64,000 nt of DNA from Triglochin maritima (GCA_963682175.1 OY821793.1:26123493-26187492), one strand, 5' to 3'; shown: positions 11,841 through 26,054, counted from the stretch's first letter. The notes: generated by a model not told the origin, from the letters alone. Translations and numbers: made by a program.

Positions 11841-14800
11841 CCCGCGGGCAACACCCATGGACTTCCAAACGCGTTTTGGAAGCGAATGGGGTAGGCAACA
11901 ACCGTGGGAACCCAAGCATGGGCACGAGCAACGTCCCAAAGAACGTTCCCCACGAGAAACCCCCATTCCCTTCCGGACGCGTTGGGAAGTGCACGGGAAG
12001 GCAACAACCTTGGGCAACTGAGCACGTCGAAGAGCAACGTCCACAGGCACCTTAGTCTTTGCCCACGAGCAACCTCCATTTCACCTACAAGTGCGCTTTC
12101 ACTTCCAAACGTGTTTTGGAAGCGAATGCCGTAGGCCACTGCCGCGAGCACACACTAGGCCCTAGTGTGGCGCTGACATGCCAATTATGACAACACTAGG
12201 CTAGTGTCCATCGCCCGACCGCCAAATCACTCCGAGATGGGTGTGCCTCGTAGATAACGCGGATGGATATGTGGGGTCCTAAGTTCCATAAACCGTGGTT
12301 GGGCCGCCTAAAGACCACTTAGAAACTAGGTGTGGGGCTGGCCACATGCCACGCGTGGAGCTGGCCAAAGGCCACTCCGTCGCCACCCTGCAGGCCAACA
12401 CCAAATCGGCTGCGCCTCGAGCATCCGACCTCCAAATCGAGCGTTCTAAATTGCATTACGTAGAAAATTCATCCCTCTATCTGCCCCTAAAATTTTAGAG
12501 CAAACGCCGAAGTATTCCGGGTCGCGCCTCTTCCAAGAAGACGTAGCTACCTACCAGCCACGCCCCCACATCATCAACATTCTTCATCTCATCGCGCCTC
12601 GCCCTACATACATCTAAATCGGGCATTCTAAGAGGAGTTACCCATCCACTCCTCCTCACTATGTGCTCGGGTGCCCAAATATAGACTAAGGCTCACCTAA
12701 GGTCCACTCAGGCCATTGCTTGGGACAAACGATGCGGCAGCTTCCACTTTGCCCGCGGGCAACACCCATGGACTTCCAAACGCGATTTGGAAGCGAATGG
12801 GGTAGGCAACAACCGTGGGAACCCAAGCATGGGCACGAGCAACGTCCCAAAGAACTTTCCCCACGAGAAACCCCCATTCCCTTCCGGACGCGTTGGGAAG
12901 TGCACGGGAAGGCAACAACCTTGGGCAACTGAGCACGTCGAAGAGCAACGTCCACAGGCACCTTGGTCTTTGCCCACGAGCAACCTCCATTTCACCTACA
13001 AGTGCGCTTTCACTTCCAAACGTGTTTTGGAAGCGAATGCCGTAGGCCACTGCCGCGAGCACACACTAGGCCCTAGTGTGGCGCTGACATGCCAACTATG
13101 ACAACACTAGGCTAGTGTCCATCGCCCGACCGCCAAATCACTCCGAGATGGGTGTGCCTCGTAGATAACGCGGATGGATATGTGGGGTCCTAAGTTCCAT
13201 AAACCGTGGTTGGGCCGCCTAAAGACCACTTAGAAACTAGGTGTGGGGCTGGCCACATGCCACGCGTGGAGCTGGCCAAAGGCCACTCCGTCGCCACCCT
13301 GCAGGCCAACACCAAATCGGCTGCGCCTCGAGCATCCGACCTCCAAATCGAGCGTTCTAACTTGCATTACGTAGACAATTCATCCCTCTATCTGCCCCTA
13401 AAATTTCAGAGCAAACGCCGAAGTATTCGGGGTCGCGTCTCCTCCAAGAAGACGTAGCTCCCTACCAGCCACGCCCCCACATCATCAGCATTCTTCATCT
13501 CATCGCGCCTCGCCCTACATACATTTAAATCGGGCTTTCTAAGAGGAGTTACCCATCCACTCCTCCTCACTATGTGCTCGGGTGCCCAAAAATAGACTAA
13601 GGCTCACCTAAGGTCCACTCAGGCCATTGCTTGGGACAAACGATGCGGCAGCTTCCACTTTGCCCGCGGGCAACACCCATGGACTTCCAAACGCGTTTTG
13701 GAAGCGAATGGGGTAGGCAACAACCGTGGGAACCCAAGCATGGGCACGAGCAACGTCCCAAAGAACTTTCCCCACGAGAAACCCCCATTCCCTTCCGGAC
13801 GCGTTGGGAAGTGCACGGGAAGGCAACAACCTTGGGCAACTGAGCACGTCGAAGAGCAACGTCCACAGGCACCTTAGTCTTTGCCCACGAGCAACCTCCA
13901 TTTCACCTACAAGTGCGCTTTCACTTCCAAACGTGTTTTGGAAGCGAATGCCGTAGGCCACTGCCGCGAGCACACACTAGGCCCTAGTGTGGCGCTGACA
14001 TGCCAATTATGACAACACTAGGCTAGTGTCCATCGCCCGACCGCCAAATCACTCCGAGATGGGTGTGCCTCGTAGATAACGCGGATGGATATGTGGGGTC
14101 CTAAGTTCCATAAACCGTGGTTGGGCCGCCTAAAGACCACTTAGAAACTAGGTGTGGGGCTGGCCACATGCCACGCGTGGAGCTGGCCAAAGGCCACTCC
14201 GTCGCCACCCTGCAGGCCAACACCAAATCGGCTGCGCCTCGAGCATCCGACCTCCAAATCGAGCGTTCTAAATTGCATTACGTAGAAAATTCATCCCTCT
14301 ATCTGCCCCTAAAATTTTAGAGCAAACGCCGAAGTATTCCGGGTCGCGCCTCTTCCAAGAAGACGTAGCTACCTACCAGCCACGCCCCCACATCATCAAC
14401 ATTCTTCATCTCATCGCGCCTCGCCCTACATACATCTAAATCGGGCATTCTAAGAGGAGTTACCCATCCACTCCTCCTCACTATGTGCTCGGGTGCCCAA
14501 ATATAGACTAAGGCTCACCTAAGGTCCACTCAGGCCATTGCTTGGGACAAACGATGCGGCAGCTTCCACTTTGCCCGCGGGCAACACCCATGGACTTCCA
14601 AACGCGATTTGGAAGCGAATGGGGTAGGCAACAACCGTGGGAACCCAAGCATGGGCACGAGCAACGTCCCAAAGAACTTTCCCCACGAGAAACCCCCATT
14701 CCCTTCCGGACGCGTTGGGAAGTGCACGGGAAGGCAACAACCTTGGGCAACTGAGCACGTCGAAGAGCAACGTCCACAGGCACCTTGGTCTTTGCCCACG

Positions 14801-16395
14801 AGCAACCTCCATTTCACCTACAAGTGCGCTTTCACTTCCAAACGTGTTTTGGAAGCGAATGTCGTAGGCCACTGCCGCGAGCACACACTAGGCCCTAGTG
14901 TGGCGCTGACATGCCAACTATGACAACACTAGGCTAGTGTCCATCGCCCGACCGCCAAATCACTCCGAGATGGGTGTGCCTCGTAGATAACGCGGATGGA
15001 TATGTGGGGTCCTAAGTTCCATAAACCGTGGTTGGGCCGCCTAAAGACCACTTAGAAACTAGGTGTGGGGCTGGCCACATGCCACGCGTGGAGCTGGCCA
15101 AAGGCCACTCCGTCGCCACCCTGCAGGCCAACACCAAATCGGCTGCGCCTCGAGCATCCGACCTCCAAATCGAGCGTTCTAACTTGCATTACGTAGACAA
15201 TTCATCCCTCTATCTGCCCCTAAAATTTCAGAGCAAACGCCGAAGTATTCGGGGTCGCGCCTCCTCCAAGAAGACGTAGCTCCCTACCAGCCAAGCCCCC
15301 ACATCATCAGCATTCTTCATCTCATCGCGCCTCGCCCTACATACATTTAAATCGGGCTTTCTAAGAGGAGTTACCCATCCACTCCTCCTCACTATGTGCT
15401 CGGGTGCCCAAAAATAGACTAAGGCTCACCTAAGGTCCACTCAGGCCATTGCTTGGGACAAACGATGCGGCAGCTTCCACTTTGCCCGCGGGCAACACCC
15501 ATGGACTTCCAAACGCGTTTTGGAAGCGAATGGGGTAGGCAACAACCGTGGGAACCCAAGCATGGGCACGAGCAACGTCCCAAAGAACTTTCCCCACGAG
15601 AAACCCCCATTCCCTTCCGGACGCGTTGGGAAGTGCACGGGAAGGCAACAACCTTGGGCAACTGAGCACGTCGAAGAGCAACGTCCACAGGCACCTTAGT
15701 CTTTGCCCACGAGCAACCTCCATTTCACCTACAAGTGCGCTTTCACTTCCAAACGTGTTTTGGAAGCGAATGCCGTAGGCCACTGCCGCGAGCACACACT
15801 AGGCCCTAGTGTGGCGCTGACATGCCAATTATGACAACACTAGGCTAGTGTCCATCGCTCGACCGCCAAATCACTCCGAGATGGGTGTGCCTCGTAGATA
15901 ACGCGGATGGATATGTGGGGTCCTAAGTTCCATAAACCGTGGTTGGGCCGCCTAAAGACCACTTAGAAACTTGGTGTGGGGCTGGCCACATGCCACGCGT
16001 GGAGCTGGCCAAAGGCCACTCCGTCGCCACCCTGCAGACCAACACCAAATCGGCTGCGCCTCGAGCATCCGACCTCCAAATCGAGCGTTCTAAATTGCAT
16101 TACGTAGAAAATTCATCCCTCTATCTGCCCCTAAAATTTCAGAGCAAACGCCGAAGTATTCCGGGTCGCGCCTCTTCCAAGAAGACGTAGCTACCTACCA
16201 GCCACGCCCCCACATCATCAACATTCTTCATCTCATCGCGCCTCGCCCTACATACATCTAAATCGGGCATTCTAAGAGGAGTTACCCATCCACTCCTCCT
16301 CACTATGTGCTCGGGTGCCCAAATATAGACTAAGGCTCACCTAAGGTCCACTCAGGCCATTGCTTGGGACAAACGATGCGGCAGCTTCCACTTTG
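11841..16395. repeat. C/D dimeric higher-order repeat (C D C D C)
   Basis: C copies start at 11841, 13663 and 15485 and share CACCTTAGTC, GCCAATTATGAC, TCTAAATTGCATTACG in the tail and ATCATCAACATTC. D copies start at 12752 and 14574 and share GCGATTTGGAAG and, in the tail, CATTTAAATCGGGCTTTC and CCCAAAAATAGAC. The step is 1,822 bp. The first two C tails also carry AAATTTTAGAG near 12490 and 14312, which the third lacks. Confidence 0.85.
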
Positions 16396-17305
16396 CCCGC
16401 GGGCAACACCCATGGACTTCCAAACGCGTTTTGGAAGCGAATGGGGTAGGCAACAACCGTGGGAACCCAAGCATGGGCACGAGCAACGTCCCAAAGAACT
16501 TTCCCCACGAGAAACTTCCATTCGCTTCCGGACGCGTTGGGAAGTGCACGGGAAGGCAACAACCTTGGGCAACCGAGCACGTCGAAGAGCAACGTCCACA
16601 GGCACCTTGGCTTTGCCCACGAGCAACCTCCATTTCACCTACAAGTGCGCTTTCACTTCCAAACGTGTTTTGGAAGCGAATGCCGCAGGCCACTGCCGCG
16701 AGCAAAAACTAGGCCCTAGCGTGGCGCTGACATGCCAACTATGACAACACTAGGCTAGTGTCCATCGCCCGACCGCCAAATCACTCCGAGATGGGTGCGC
16801 CTCGTAGATAACGCGGATGGATATGTGGGGTCCTAAGTTCCATAAACCGTGGTTGGGCCGCCTAAAGACCACTTAGAAACTAGGTGTGGGGCTGGCCACA
16901 TGCCACGCGTGGAGCTGGCCAAAGGCCACTCCGTCGCCACCCTGCAGGCCAACACCACATCGGCTGCGCCTCGAGCATCCGACCTCCAAATCGAGCGTTC
17001 TAACTTGCATTACGTAGACAATTCATCCCTCTATCTGCCCCTAAAATTTCAGAGCAAACGCCCAAGTATTCGGGGTCGCGCCTCCTCCAAGAAGACGTAG
17101 CTCCCTACCAGCCACGCCCCCACATCATCAGCATTCTTCATCTCATCGCGCCTCGCCCTACATACTTCTAAATCGGGCATTCTAAGAAGAGTTACCCATC
17201 CACTCCTCCTCACTATGTGCTCGGGTGCCCAAATATAGACTAAGGCTCACCTAAGGTCCACTCAGGCCATTGCTTGGGACAAACGATGCGGCAGCTTCCA
17301 CTTTG

Positions 17306-18110
17306 CCCGCGGACAACACCCATGGACTTCCAAACGCGTTTTGGAAGCGAATGGGGTAGGCAACAACCGTGGGAACCCAAGCATGGGCACGAGCAACTAC
17401 CACAGGCACCTTGGTCTTTGCCCACGAGCAACCTCCATTTCACCTACAAGTGCGCTTTCACTTCCAAACGTGTTTTGGAAGCGAATGCCGCAGGCCACTG
17501 CCGCGAGCACAAACTAGGCCCTAGCGTGGCGCTGACATGCCAACTATGACAACACTAGGCTAGTGTCCATCGCCCGACCGCCAAATCACTCCGAGATGGG
17601 TGCGCCTCATAGATAACGCGGATGGATATGTGGGGTCCTAAGTTCCATAAACCGTGGTTGGGCCGCCTAAAGACCACTTAGAAACTAGGTGTGGGGCTGA
17701 CCACATGCCACGCGTGGAGCTGGCCAATGGCCACTCCGTCGCCACCCTGCAGGCCAACACCAAATCGGCTGCGCCTCGAGCATCCGACCTCCAAATCGAG
17801 CGTTCTAACTTGCATCACGCAGACATTTCATCCCTCTATCTGCCCCTAACATTTCAGAGCAAACTCCCAAGTATTCGGGGTCGCGCCTCCTACAAGAACA
17901 CGTAGCTCCCTACCAGCCACGCCCCCACATCATCAGCATTCTTCATCTCATCGCGCCTCGCCCTACATACATCTAAATCGGGCATTCTAAGAGGAGTTAC
18001 CCATCCAATCCTCCTCACTATGTGTTCGGGTGCCCAAATATAGACTAAGGCTCACCTAAGGTCCACTCAGGCCATTGCTTGGGACAAACGATGCGGCAGC
18101 TTCCAGTTTG
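17306..18110. repeat. Monomer 20 with a 106-bp internal deletion
   Basis: This copy is 805 bp long. Subrepeat a is intact up to GAGCAAC at 17391-17397 and then continues directly with the sequence that normally follows the GAGCAAC of subrepeat b (TACCACAGGCACC). In a full monomer those two GAGCAAC boxes are 106 bp apart (997-1003 and 1103-1109), which equals the missing length. The copy also opens subfamily III, since the TACCACAGG variant first appears here. Confidence 0.92.
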
Positions 18111-21100
18111 CCCGTGGGCAACACCCATGGACTTCCAAACGCGTTTTGGAAGCGAATGGGGTAGGCAACAACCGTGGGAACCCAAGCATGGCACGAGCAA
18201 CGTCCCAAAGAACTTTCCCCACGAGAAACCCCCATTCCCTTCCGGACGCGTTGGGAAGTGCACGGGAAGGCAACAACCTTGAGCAACCGAGCACGTCAAA
18301 GAGCAACTACCACAGGCACCTTGGTCTTTGCCCACGAGCAACCTCCATTTCACCTACAAGTGCGCTTTCACTTCCAAACGTGTTTTGGAAGCGAATGCCG
18401 CAGGCCACTGCCGCGAGCACACACTAGGCCCTAGCGTGGCGCTGACATGCCAACTATGACAACACTAAGCTAGTGTCCATCGCCCGACCGCCAAATCACT
18501 CCGAGATGGGTGCGCCTCGTAGATAACATGGATGGATATGTGGGGTCCTAAGTTCCATAAACCGTGGTTGGGCCGCCTAAAGACCACTTAGAAACTAGGT
18601 GTGGGGCTGGCCACATGCCACGCGTGGAGCTGGCCAAAGGCCACTCCGTCGCCACCCTGCAGGCCAGCACCAAATCGGCTGCGCCTCGAGCATCCGACCT
18701 CCAAATCGAGCGTTCTAACTTGCATTACGTAGAACATTCATCCCTCTATCTACCCCTAAAATTTCAGAGCAAACTCCCAAGCATTCGGGGTCGCGCCTCC
18801 TCCAAGAAGACGTAGCTCCCTACCAGCCACGCCTCCACATCATCAGCATTCTTCATCTCATCGCGCCTCGCCCTACATACATCTAAATCGGGCATTCTAA
18901 GAGGAGTTACCCATCCACTCCTCCTCACTATGTGCTCGGGTGCCCAAATATAGACTAAGGCTCACCTAAGGTCCACTCAGGCCATTGCTTGGGACAAACG
19001 ATGCGGCAGCTTCCACTTTGCCCGCGGGCAACACCCATGGACTTCCAAACGCGTCTTGGAAGCGAATGGGGTAGGCAACAACCGTGGGAACCCAAGCATG
19101 GGCACGAGCAACGTCCCAAAGAACTTTCCCCACGAGAAACCCCCATTCCCTTCCGGACGCGTTGGGAAGTGCACGGGAAGGCAACAACCTTGGGCAACCG
19201 AGCACGTCGAAGAGCAACTACCACAGGCACCTTGGTCTTTGCCCACGAGCAACCTCCATTTCACCTACAAGTGCGCTTTCACTTCCAAACGTGTTTTGGA
19301 AGCGAATGCCGCAGGCCACTGCCGCGAGCACACACTAGGCCCTAGCGTGGCGCTGACATGCCAACTATGACAACACTAAGCTAGTGTCCATCGCCCGACC
19401 GCCAAATCACTCCGAGATGGGTGCGCCTCGTAGATAACGCGGATGGATATGTGGGGTCCTAAGTTCCATAAACCGTGGTTGGGCCGCCTAAAGACCACTT
19501 AGAAACTAGGTGTGGGGCTGGCCACATGCCACGCGTGGAGCTGGCCAAAGGCCACTCCGTCGCCACCCTGCAGGCCAACACCAAATCGGCTGCGCCTTGA
19601 GCATCCAACCTCCAAATCGAGCGTTCTAACTTGCATCACGTAGACATTTCATCCCTCTATCTGCCCCTAACATTTCAGAGCAAACTCCCAAGTATTCGGG
19701 GTCGCGCCTCCTACAAGAACACGTAGCTCCCTACCAGCCACGCCCCCACATCATCAGCATTCTTCATCTCATCGCGCCTCGCCCTACATACATCTAAATC
19801 GGGCATTCTAAGAGGAGTTACCCATCCACTCCTCCTCACTATGTGCTCGGGTGCCCAAATATAGACTAAGGCTCACCTAAGGTCCACTCAGGCCATTGCT
19901 TGGGACAAACGATGCGGCAGCTTCCACTTTGCCCGCGGGCAACACCCATGGACTTCCAAACGCGTTTTGGAAGCGAATGGGGTAGGCAACAACCGTGGGA
20001 ACCCAAGCATGGCACGAGCAACGACCCAAAGAACTTTCCCCACGAGAAACCCCCATTCCCTTCCGGACGCGTTGGGAAGTGCACGGGAAGGCAACAACCT
20101 TGAGCAACCGAGCACGTCGAAGAGCAACTACCACAGGCACCTTGGTCTTTGCCCACGAGCAACCTCCATTTCACCTACAAGTGCGCTTTCACTTCCAAAC
20201 GTGTTTTGGAAGCGAATGCCGCAGGCCACTGCCGCGAGCACACACTAGGCCCTAGCGTGGCGCTGACATGCCAACTATGACAACACTAAGCTAGTGTCCA
20301 TCGCCCGACCGCCAAATCACTCCGAGATGGGTGCGCCTCGTAGATAACGCGGATGGATATGTGGGGTCCTAAGTTCCATAAACCGTGGTTGGGCCGCCTA
20401 AAGACCACTTAGAAACTAGGTGTGGGGCTGGCCACATGCCACGCGTGGAGCTGGCCAAAGGCCACTCCGTCGCCACCCTGCAGGCCAACACCAAATCGGC
20501 TGCGCCTCGAGCATCCGACCTCCAAATCGAGCGTTCTAACTTGCATTACGTAGAACATTCATCCCTCTATCTACCCCTACAATTTCAGAGCAAACGCCTG
20601 AGTATTCGGGGTCGCGCCTCCTGCAAGAAGACGTAGCTCCCTACCAGCCATGCCCCCACATCATCAGCATTCTTCATCTCATCGCGCCTCGCCCTACATA
20701 CATCTAAATCGGGCATTCTAAGAGGAGTTACCCATCCACTCCTCCTCACTATGTGCTCGGGTGCCCAAATATAGACTAAGGCTCACCTAAGGTCCACTCA
20801 GGCCATTGCTTGGGACAAACGATGCGGCAGCTTCCACTTTGCCCGCGGGCAACACCCATGGACTTCCAAACGCGTCTTGGAAGCGAATGGGGTAGGCAAC
20901 AACTGTGGGAACCCAAGCATGGGCACGAGCAACGTCCCAAAGAACTTTCCCCACGAGAAACCCCCATTCCCTTCCGGACGCGTTGGGAAGTGCACGGGAA
21001 GGCAACAACCTTGGGCAACCGAGCACGTCGAAGAGCAACTACCACAGGCACCTTGGTCTTTGCCCACGAGCAACCTCCATTTCACCTACAAGTGTGCTTT

Positions 21101-21450
21101 CACTTCCAAACGTGTTTTGGAAGCGAATGCCGCAGGCCACTGCCGCGAGCACACACTAGGCCCTAGCGTGGCGCTGACATGCCAACTATGACAACACTAA
21201 GCTAGTGTCCATCGCCCGACCGCCAAATCACTCCGAGATGGGTGCGCCTCGTAGATAACGCGGATGGATATGTGGGGTCCTAAGTTCCATAAACCGTGGT
21301 TGGGCCGCCTAAAGACCACTTAGAAACTAGGTGTGGGGCTGGCCACATGCCACGCGTGGAGCTGGCCAAAGGCCACTCCGTCGCCACCCTGCAGGCCAAC
21401 ACCAAATCGGCTGCGCCTCGAGCATCCAACCTCCAAATTGAGCGTTCTAA
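17810..21450. repeat. E/F dimeric higher-order repeat in subfamily III
   Basis: E copies (starts 18111 and 19932) share AAGCATGGCACGAGC with one base missing, and AACCTTGAGCAACC. F copies (starts 19021 and 20842) share AACGCGTCTTGGAAG. The tails of the copies starting 17306 and 19021 share ACATTTCATCCC, CTAACATTTCAG and CTACAAGAACACG. The step is 1,821 bp. Limits are approximate and set from these tail variants. Confidence 0.8.
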
Positions 21451-24400
21451 CTTGCATTACGTAGACAATTCATCCCTCTATCTGCCCCTAAAATGTCAGA
21501 GCAAACGCTCAAGTATTCGGGGTCGCGCCTCCTCCAATAAGACGTAGCTCCCTACCAGCCACGCCCCCACATCATCAGCATTCTTCATCTCATCGCGCCT
21601 CGCCCTACATACATCTAAATCGGGCATTCTAAGAGGAGTTACCCATCCACTCCTCCTCACTATGTGCTCGGGTGCCCAAATATAGACTAAGGCTCACCTA
21701 AGGTCCACTCAGGCCATTGCTTGGAACAAACGATGCGGCAGCTTCCACTTTGCCCGCGGGCAACACCCATGGACTTCCAAACGCGTTTTGGAAGCGAATG
21801 GGGTAGGCAACAACCGTGGGAACCCAAGCATGGGCACGAGCAACGTCCCAAAGAACTTTCCCCACGAGAAACCCCCATTCCCTTCCGGACGCGTTGGGAA
21901 GTGCACGGGAAGGCAACAACCTTGGGCAACCGAGCACGTCGAAGAGCAACTACCACAGGCACCTTGGTCTTTGCCCACGAGCAACCTCCATTTCACCTAC
22001 AAGTGCGCTTTCACTTCCAAACGTGTTTTGGAAGCGAATGCCGTAGGCCACTGCCGCGAGCACACACTAGGCCCTAGCGTGGCGCTGACATGCCAACTAT
22101 GACAACACTAAGCTAGTGTCCATCGCCCGACCGCCAAATCACTCCGAGATGGGTGCGCCTCGTAGATAACGCAGATGGATATGTGGGGTCCAAAGTTCCA
22201 TAAACCGTGGTTGGGCCGCCTAAAAACCACTTAGAAACTAGGTGTGGGGCTGGCCACGGTCCACGCGTGGAGCTGGCCAAAGCCCACTGCGTCGCCACCC
22301 TGCAGGCCAACACCAAATCGGCTGCGCCTCGAGCATCCGACCTCCAAATCGAGCGTTCTAACTTGTATTACGTAGAAAATTCATCCCTCTATCTGCCCCT
22401 AAAATGTCAGAGCAAACGCCCAAGTATTCTGGGTCGCGCCTCCTCCAAGAAGACGTAGCTCCCAACCAGCCACGCCCCCACATCATCAGCATTCTTCATC
22501 TCATCGCGCCTCGCCCTACATACATCTAAATCGGGCATTCTAAGAGGAGTTACCCATCCAATCCTCCTCACTATGTGCTCGGGTGCTCAAATTTAGACTA
22601 AGGCTCACCTAAGGTCCACTCAGGCCATTGCTTGGGACAAACGATGCGGCAGCTTCCACTTTGCCCGCGGGCAACACCCATGGACTTCGAAACGCGTTTT
22701 GGAAGTGAATGGGGTAGGAAACAACTGTGGGAACCCAAGCATGGGCACGAGCAACGTCCCAAAGAACTTTCCCCACGAGAAACCCCCATTCCCTTCCGGA
22801 CGCGTTGGGAAGTGCACGGGAAGGCAACAACCTTGGGCAACCGAGCACGTCGAAGAGCAACTACCACAGGCACCTTGGTCTTTGCCCACGAGCAACCTCC
22901 ATTTCACCTACAAGTGCGCTTTCACTTCCAAACGTGTTTTGGAAGCGAATGCCGCAGGCCACTGCCGCGAGCACACACTAGGCCCTAGCGTGGCGCTGAC
23001 ATGCCAACTATGACAACAGTAAGCTAGTGTCCATCGCCCGACCGCCAAATCACTCCGAGATGGGTGCGCCTCGTAGATAACGCGGATGGATATGTGGGGT
23101 CCTAAGTTCCATAAACCGTGGTTGGGCCGCCTAAAGACCACTTAGAAACTAGGTGTGGGGCTGGCCACATGCCACGCGTGGAGCTGGCCAAAGACCACTC
23201 CGTCGCCACCCTGCAGGCGAACACCAAATCGGCTGCGCCTCGATCATCCGACCACCAAATTGAGCGTTCAAACTTGCATTACGTAGACAATTCATCCCTA
23301 TATCTGCCCCTAAAATTTCAGAGGAAACACCCAAGTATTCGGGGTCGCGCCTCCTCCAATAAGACGTAGCTCCCTACCAGCCACGCCCCCACATCATCAG
23401 CATTCTTCATCTCATCGCGCCTCACCCTACATACATCTAAATCGGGCATTCTAAGAGGAGTTACCCATCCACTCCTCCTCACTATGTGCTCGGGTGCCCA
23501 AATATAGACTAAGGCTCACCTAAGGTCCACTCAGGCCATTGCTTGGGACAAACGATGCGGCAGCTTCCACTTTGCCCGCGGGCAACACCCATGGACTTCC
23601 AAATGCGTTTTGGAAGCGAATGGGGTAGGCAACAACCGTGGGAACCCAAGCATGGGCACGAGCAACGTCCCAAAGAACTTTCCCCACGAGAAACCCCCAT
23701 TACCTTCCGGACGTGTTGGGAAGTGTACGGGAAGGCAACAACCTTGGGCAACCGAGCACGTCGAAGAGCAACTACCACAGGCACCTTGGTCTTTGCCCAC
23801 GAGCAACCTCCATTTCACCTACAAGTGCGCTTTCACTTCCAAACGTGTTTTGGAAGCGAATGCCGTAGGCCACTGCCGTGAGCACACACTAGGCCCTAGC
23901 GTGGCGCTGACATGCCAACTATGACAACACTAAGCTAGTGTCCATCGCCCGACCGCCAAATCACTCCGAGATGGGTGCGCCTCGTAGATAACGCGGATGG
24001 ATATGTGGGGTCCTAAGTTCCATAAACCGTGGTTGGGCCGCCTAAAGACCACTTAGAAACTAGGTGTGGGGCTGGCCACATGCCACGCGTGGAGCTGGCC
24101 AAAGGCCACTCCGTCGCCACCCTGCAGGCCAACACCAAATCGGCTGCGCCTCGATCATCCGACCACCAAATCGACCGTTCTAACTTGCATTACGTAGACA
24201 ATTCATCCCTATATCTGCCCCTAAAATTTCAGAGCAAACACCCAAGTATTCGGGGTCGCGCCTCCTCCAATAAGACGTAGCTCCCTACCAGCCACACCCC
24301 ACATCATCAGCATTTTTCATCTCATCGCGCCTCGCCCTACATACATCTAAATCGGGCATTCTAAGAGGAGTTACCCATGCACTCCTCCTCACTATGTGCT

Positions 24401-26054
24401 CGGGTGCCCAAATATAGACTAAGGCTCACCTAAGGTCCACTCAGGCCATTGCTTGGGACAAACGATGCGGCAGCTTCCACTTTGCCCGCGGGCAACACCC
24501 ATGGACTTCCAAACGCGTTTTGGAAGCGAATGGGGTAGGCAACAACCGTGGGAACCCAAGCATGGGCACGAGCAACGTCCCAAAGAACTTTCCCCACGAG
24601 AAACCCCCATTCCCTTCCGGACGCGTTGGGAAGTGCACGGGAAGGCAACAACCTTGGGCAACCGAGCACGTCGAAGAGCAACTACCACAGGCACCTTGGT
24701 CTTTGCCCATGAGCAACCTCCATTTCACCTACAAGTGCGCTTTCACTTCCAAACGTGTTTTGGAAGCGAATGCCGCAGGCCATTGCCGCGAGCACACACT
24801 AGGCCCTAGCGTGGCGCTGACATGCCAACTATGACAACACTAAGCTAGTGTCCATCGCCCGACCGCCAAATCACTCCGAGATGGGTGCGCCTCGTAGATA
24901 ACGCGGATGGATATGTGGGGTCCTAAGTTCCATAAACCGTGGTTGGGCCGCCTAAAGACCACTTAGAAACTAGGTGTGGGGCTGGCCACATGCCACGCGT
25001 GGAGCTGGCCAAAGGCCACTCCGTCGCCACCCTGCAGGCCAACACCAAATCGGCTGCGCCTCGATCATCCGACCACCAAATCGAGCGTTCTAACTTGCAT
25101 TACGTAGCCAATTCATCCCTCTATCTGCCCGTAAAATGTCAGAGCAAACGCCCAAGTATTCGGGGTCGCGCCTCCTCCAATAAGACATAGCTCCCTACCA
25201 GCCACGCCCCCACATCATCAGCATTCTTCATCTCATCGCGCCTCGCCCTACATACATCTAAATCGGGCATTCTAAGAGGAGTTACCCATCCACTCCTCCT
25301 CACTATGTGCTCGGGTGCCCAAATATAGACTAAGGCTCACCTAAGGTCCACTCAGGCCATTGCTCGGGACAAACGATGCGGCAGCTTCCACTTTGCCCGC
25401 GGGCAACACTCATGGACTTCCAAACGCGTTTTGGAAGCGAATGGGGTAGGCAACAACCGTGGGAACCCAAGCATGGGCACGAGCAACGTCCCAAAGAACT
25501 TTCCCCACGAGAAACCCCCATTCCCTTCCGGACGCGTTGGGAAGTGCACGGGAAGGCAACAACCTTGGGCAACCGAGCACGTCGAAGAGCAACTACCACA
25601 GGCACCTTGTTCTTTGCCCACGAGCAACCTCCATTTCACCTACAAGTGCGCTTTCACTTCCAAACGTGTTTTGGAAGCGAATGCCGCAGGCCACTGCCGC
25701 GAGCACACACTAGGCCCTAGCGTGGCGCTGACATGCCAACTATGACAACACTAAGCTAGTGTCCATCGCCCGACCGCCAAATCACTCCGAGATGGGTGCG
25801 CCTCGTAGATAACGCGGATGGATATGTGGGGTCCTAAGTTCCATAAACCGTGGTTGGGCCGCCTAAAGACCACTTAGAAACTAGGTGTGGGGCTGGCCAC
25901 ATGCCACGCGTGGAGCTGGCCAAAGGCCACTCCGTCGCCACCCTGCAGGCCAACACCAAATCGGCTGTACCTCGAGCATCCGACCTCCCAATCGAGCGTT
26001 CTAACTTGCATTACGTAGACAATTCATCCCTCTATCTGCCCCTAAATTTTCACA

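Larger units (their letters stand above)
2830..17305. repeat. Satellite subfamily II (monomers 4-19)
   Basis: Monomers start at 2734, 3645, 4556, 5466, 6377, 7287, 8198, 9109, 10019, 10930, 11841, 12752, 13663, 14574, 15485 and 16396. Diagnostic variants are ACGTCCCAAAG, GGGAAGGCAAC, CAACGTCCACAGG, GGCTCACCTAAGG and GACGTAGCTCC. Copies are not randomly related: an A/B dimer set sits at 4.56-10.93 kb and a C/D dimer set at 11.84-16.40 kb. The tail of the copy starting 2734 (near 3340-3475) already carries C-type variants, so C/D-like units flank the A/B set on both sides. Confidence 0.85.
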
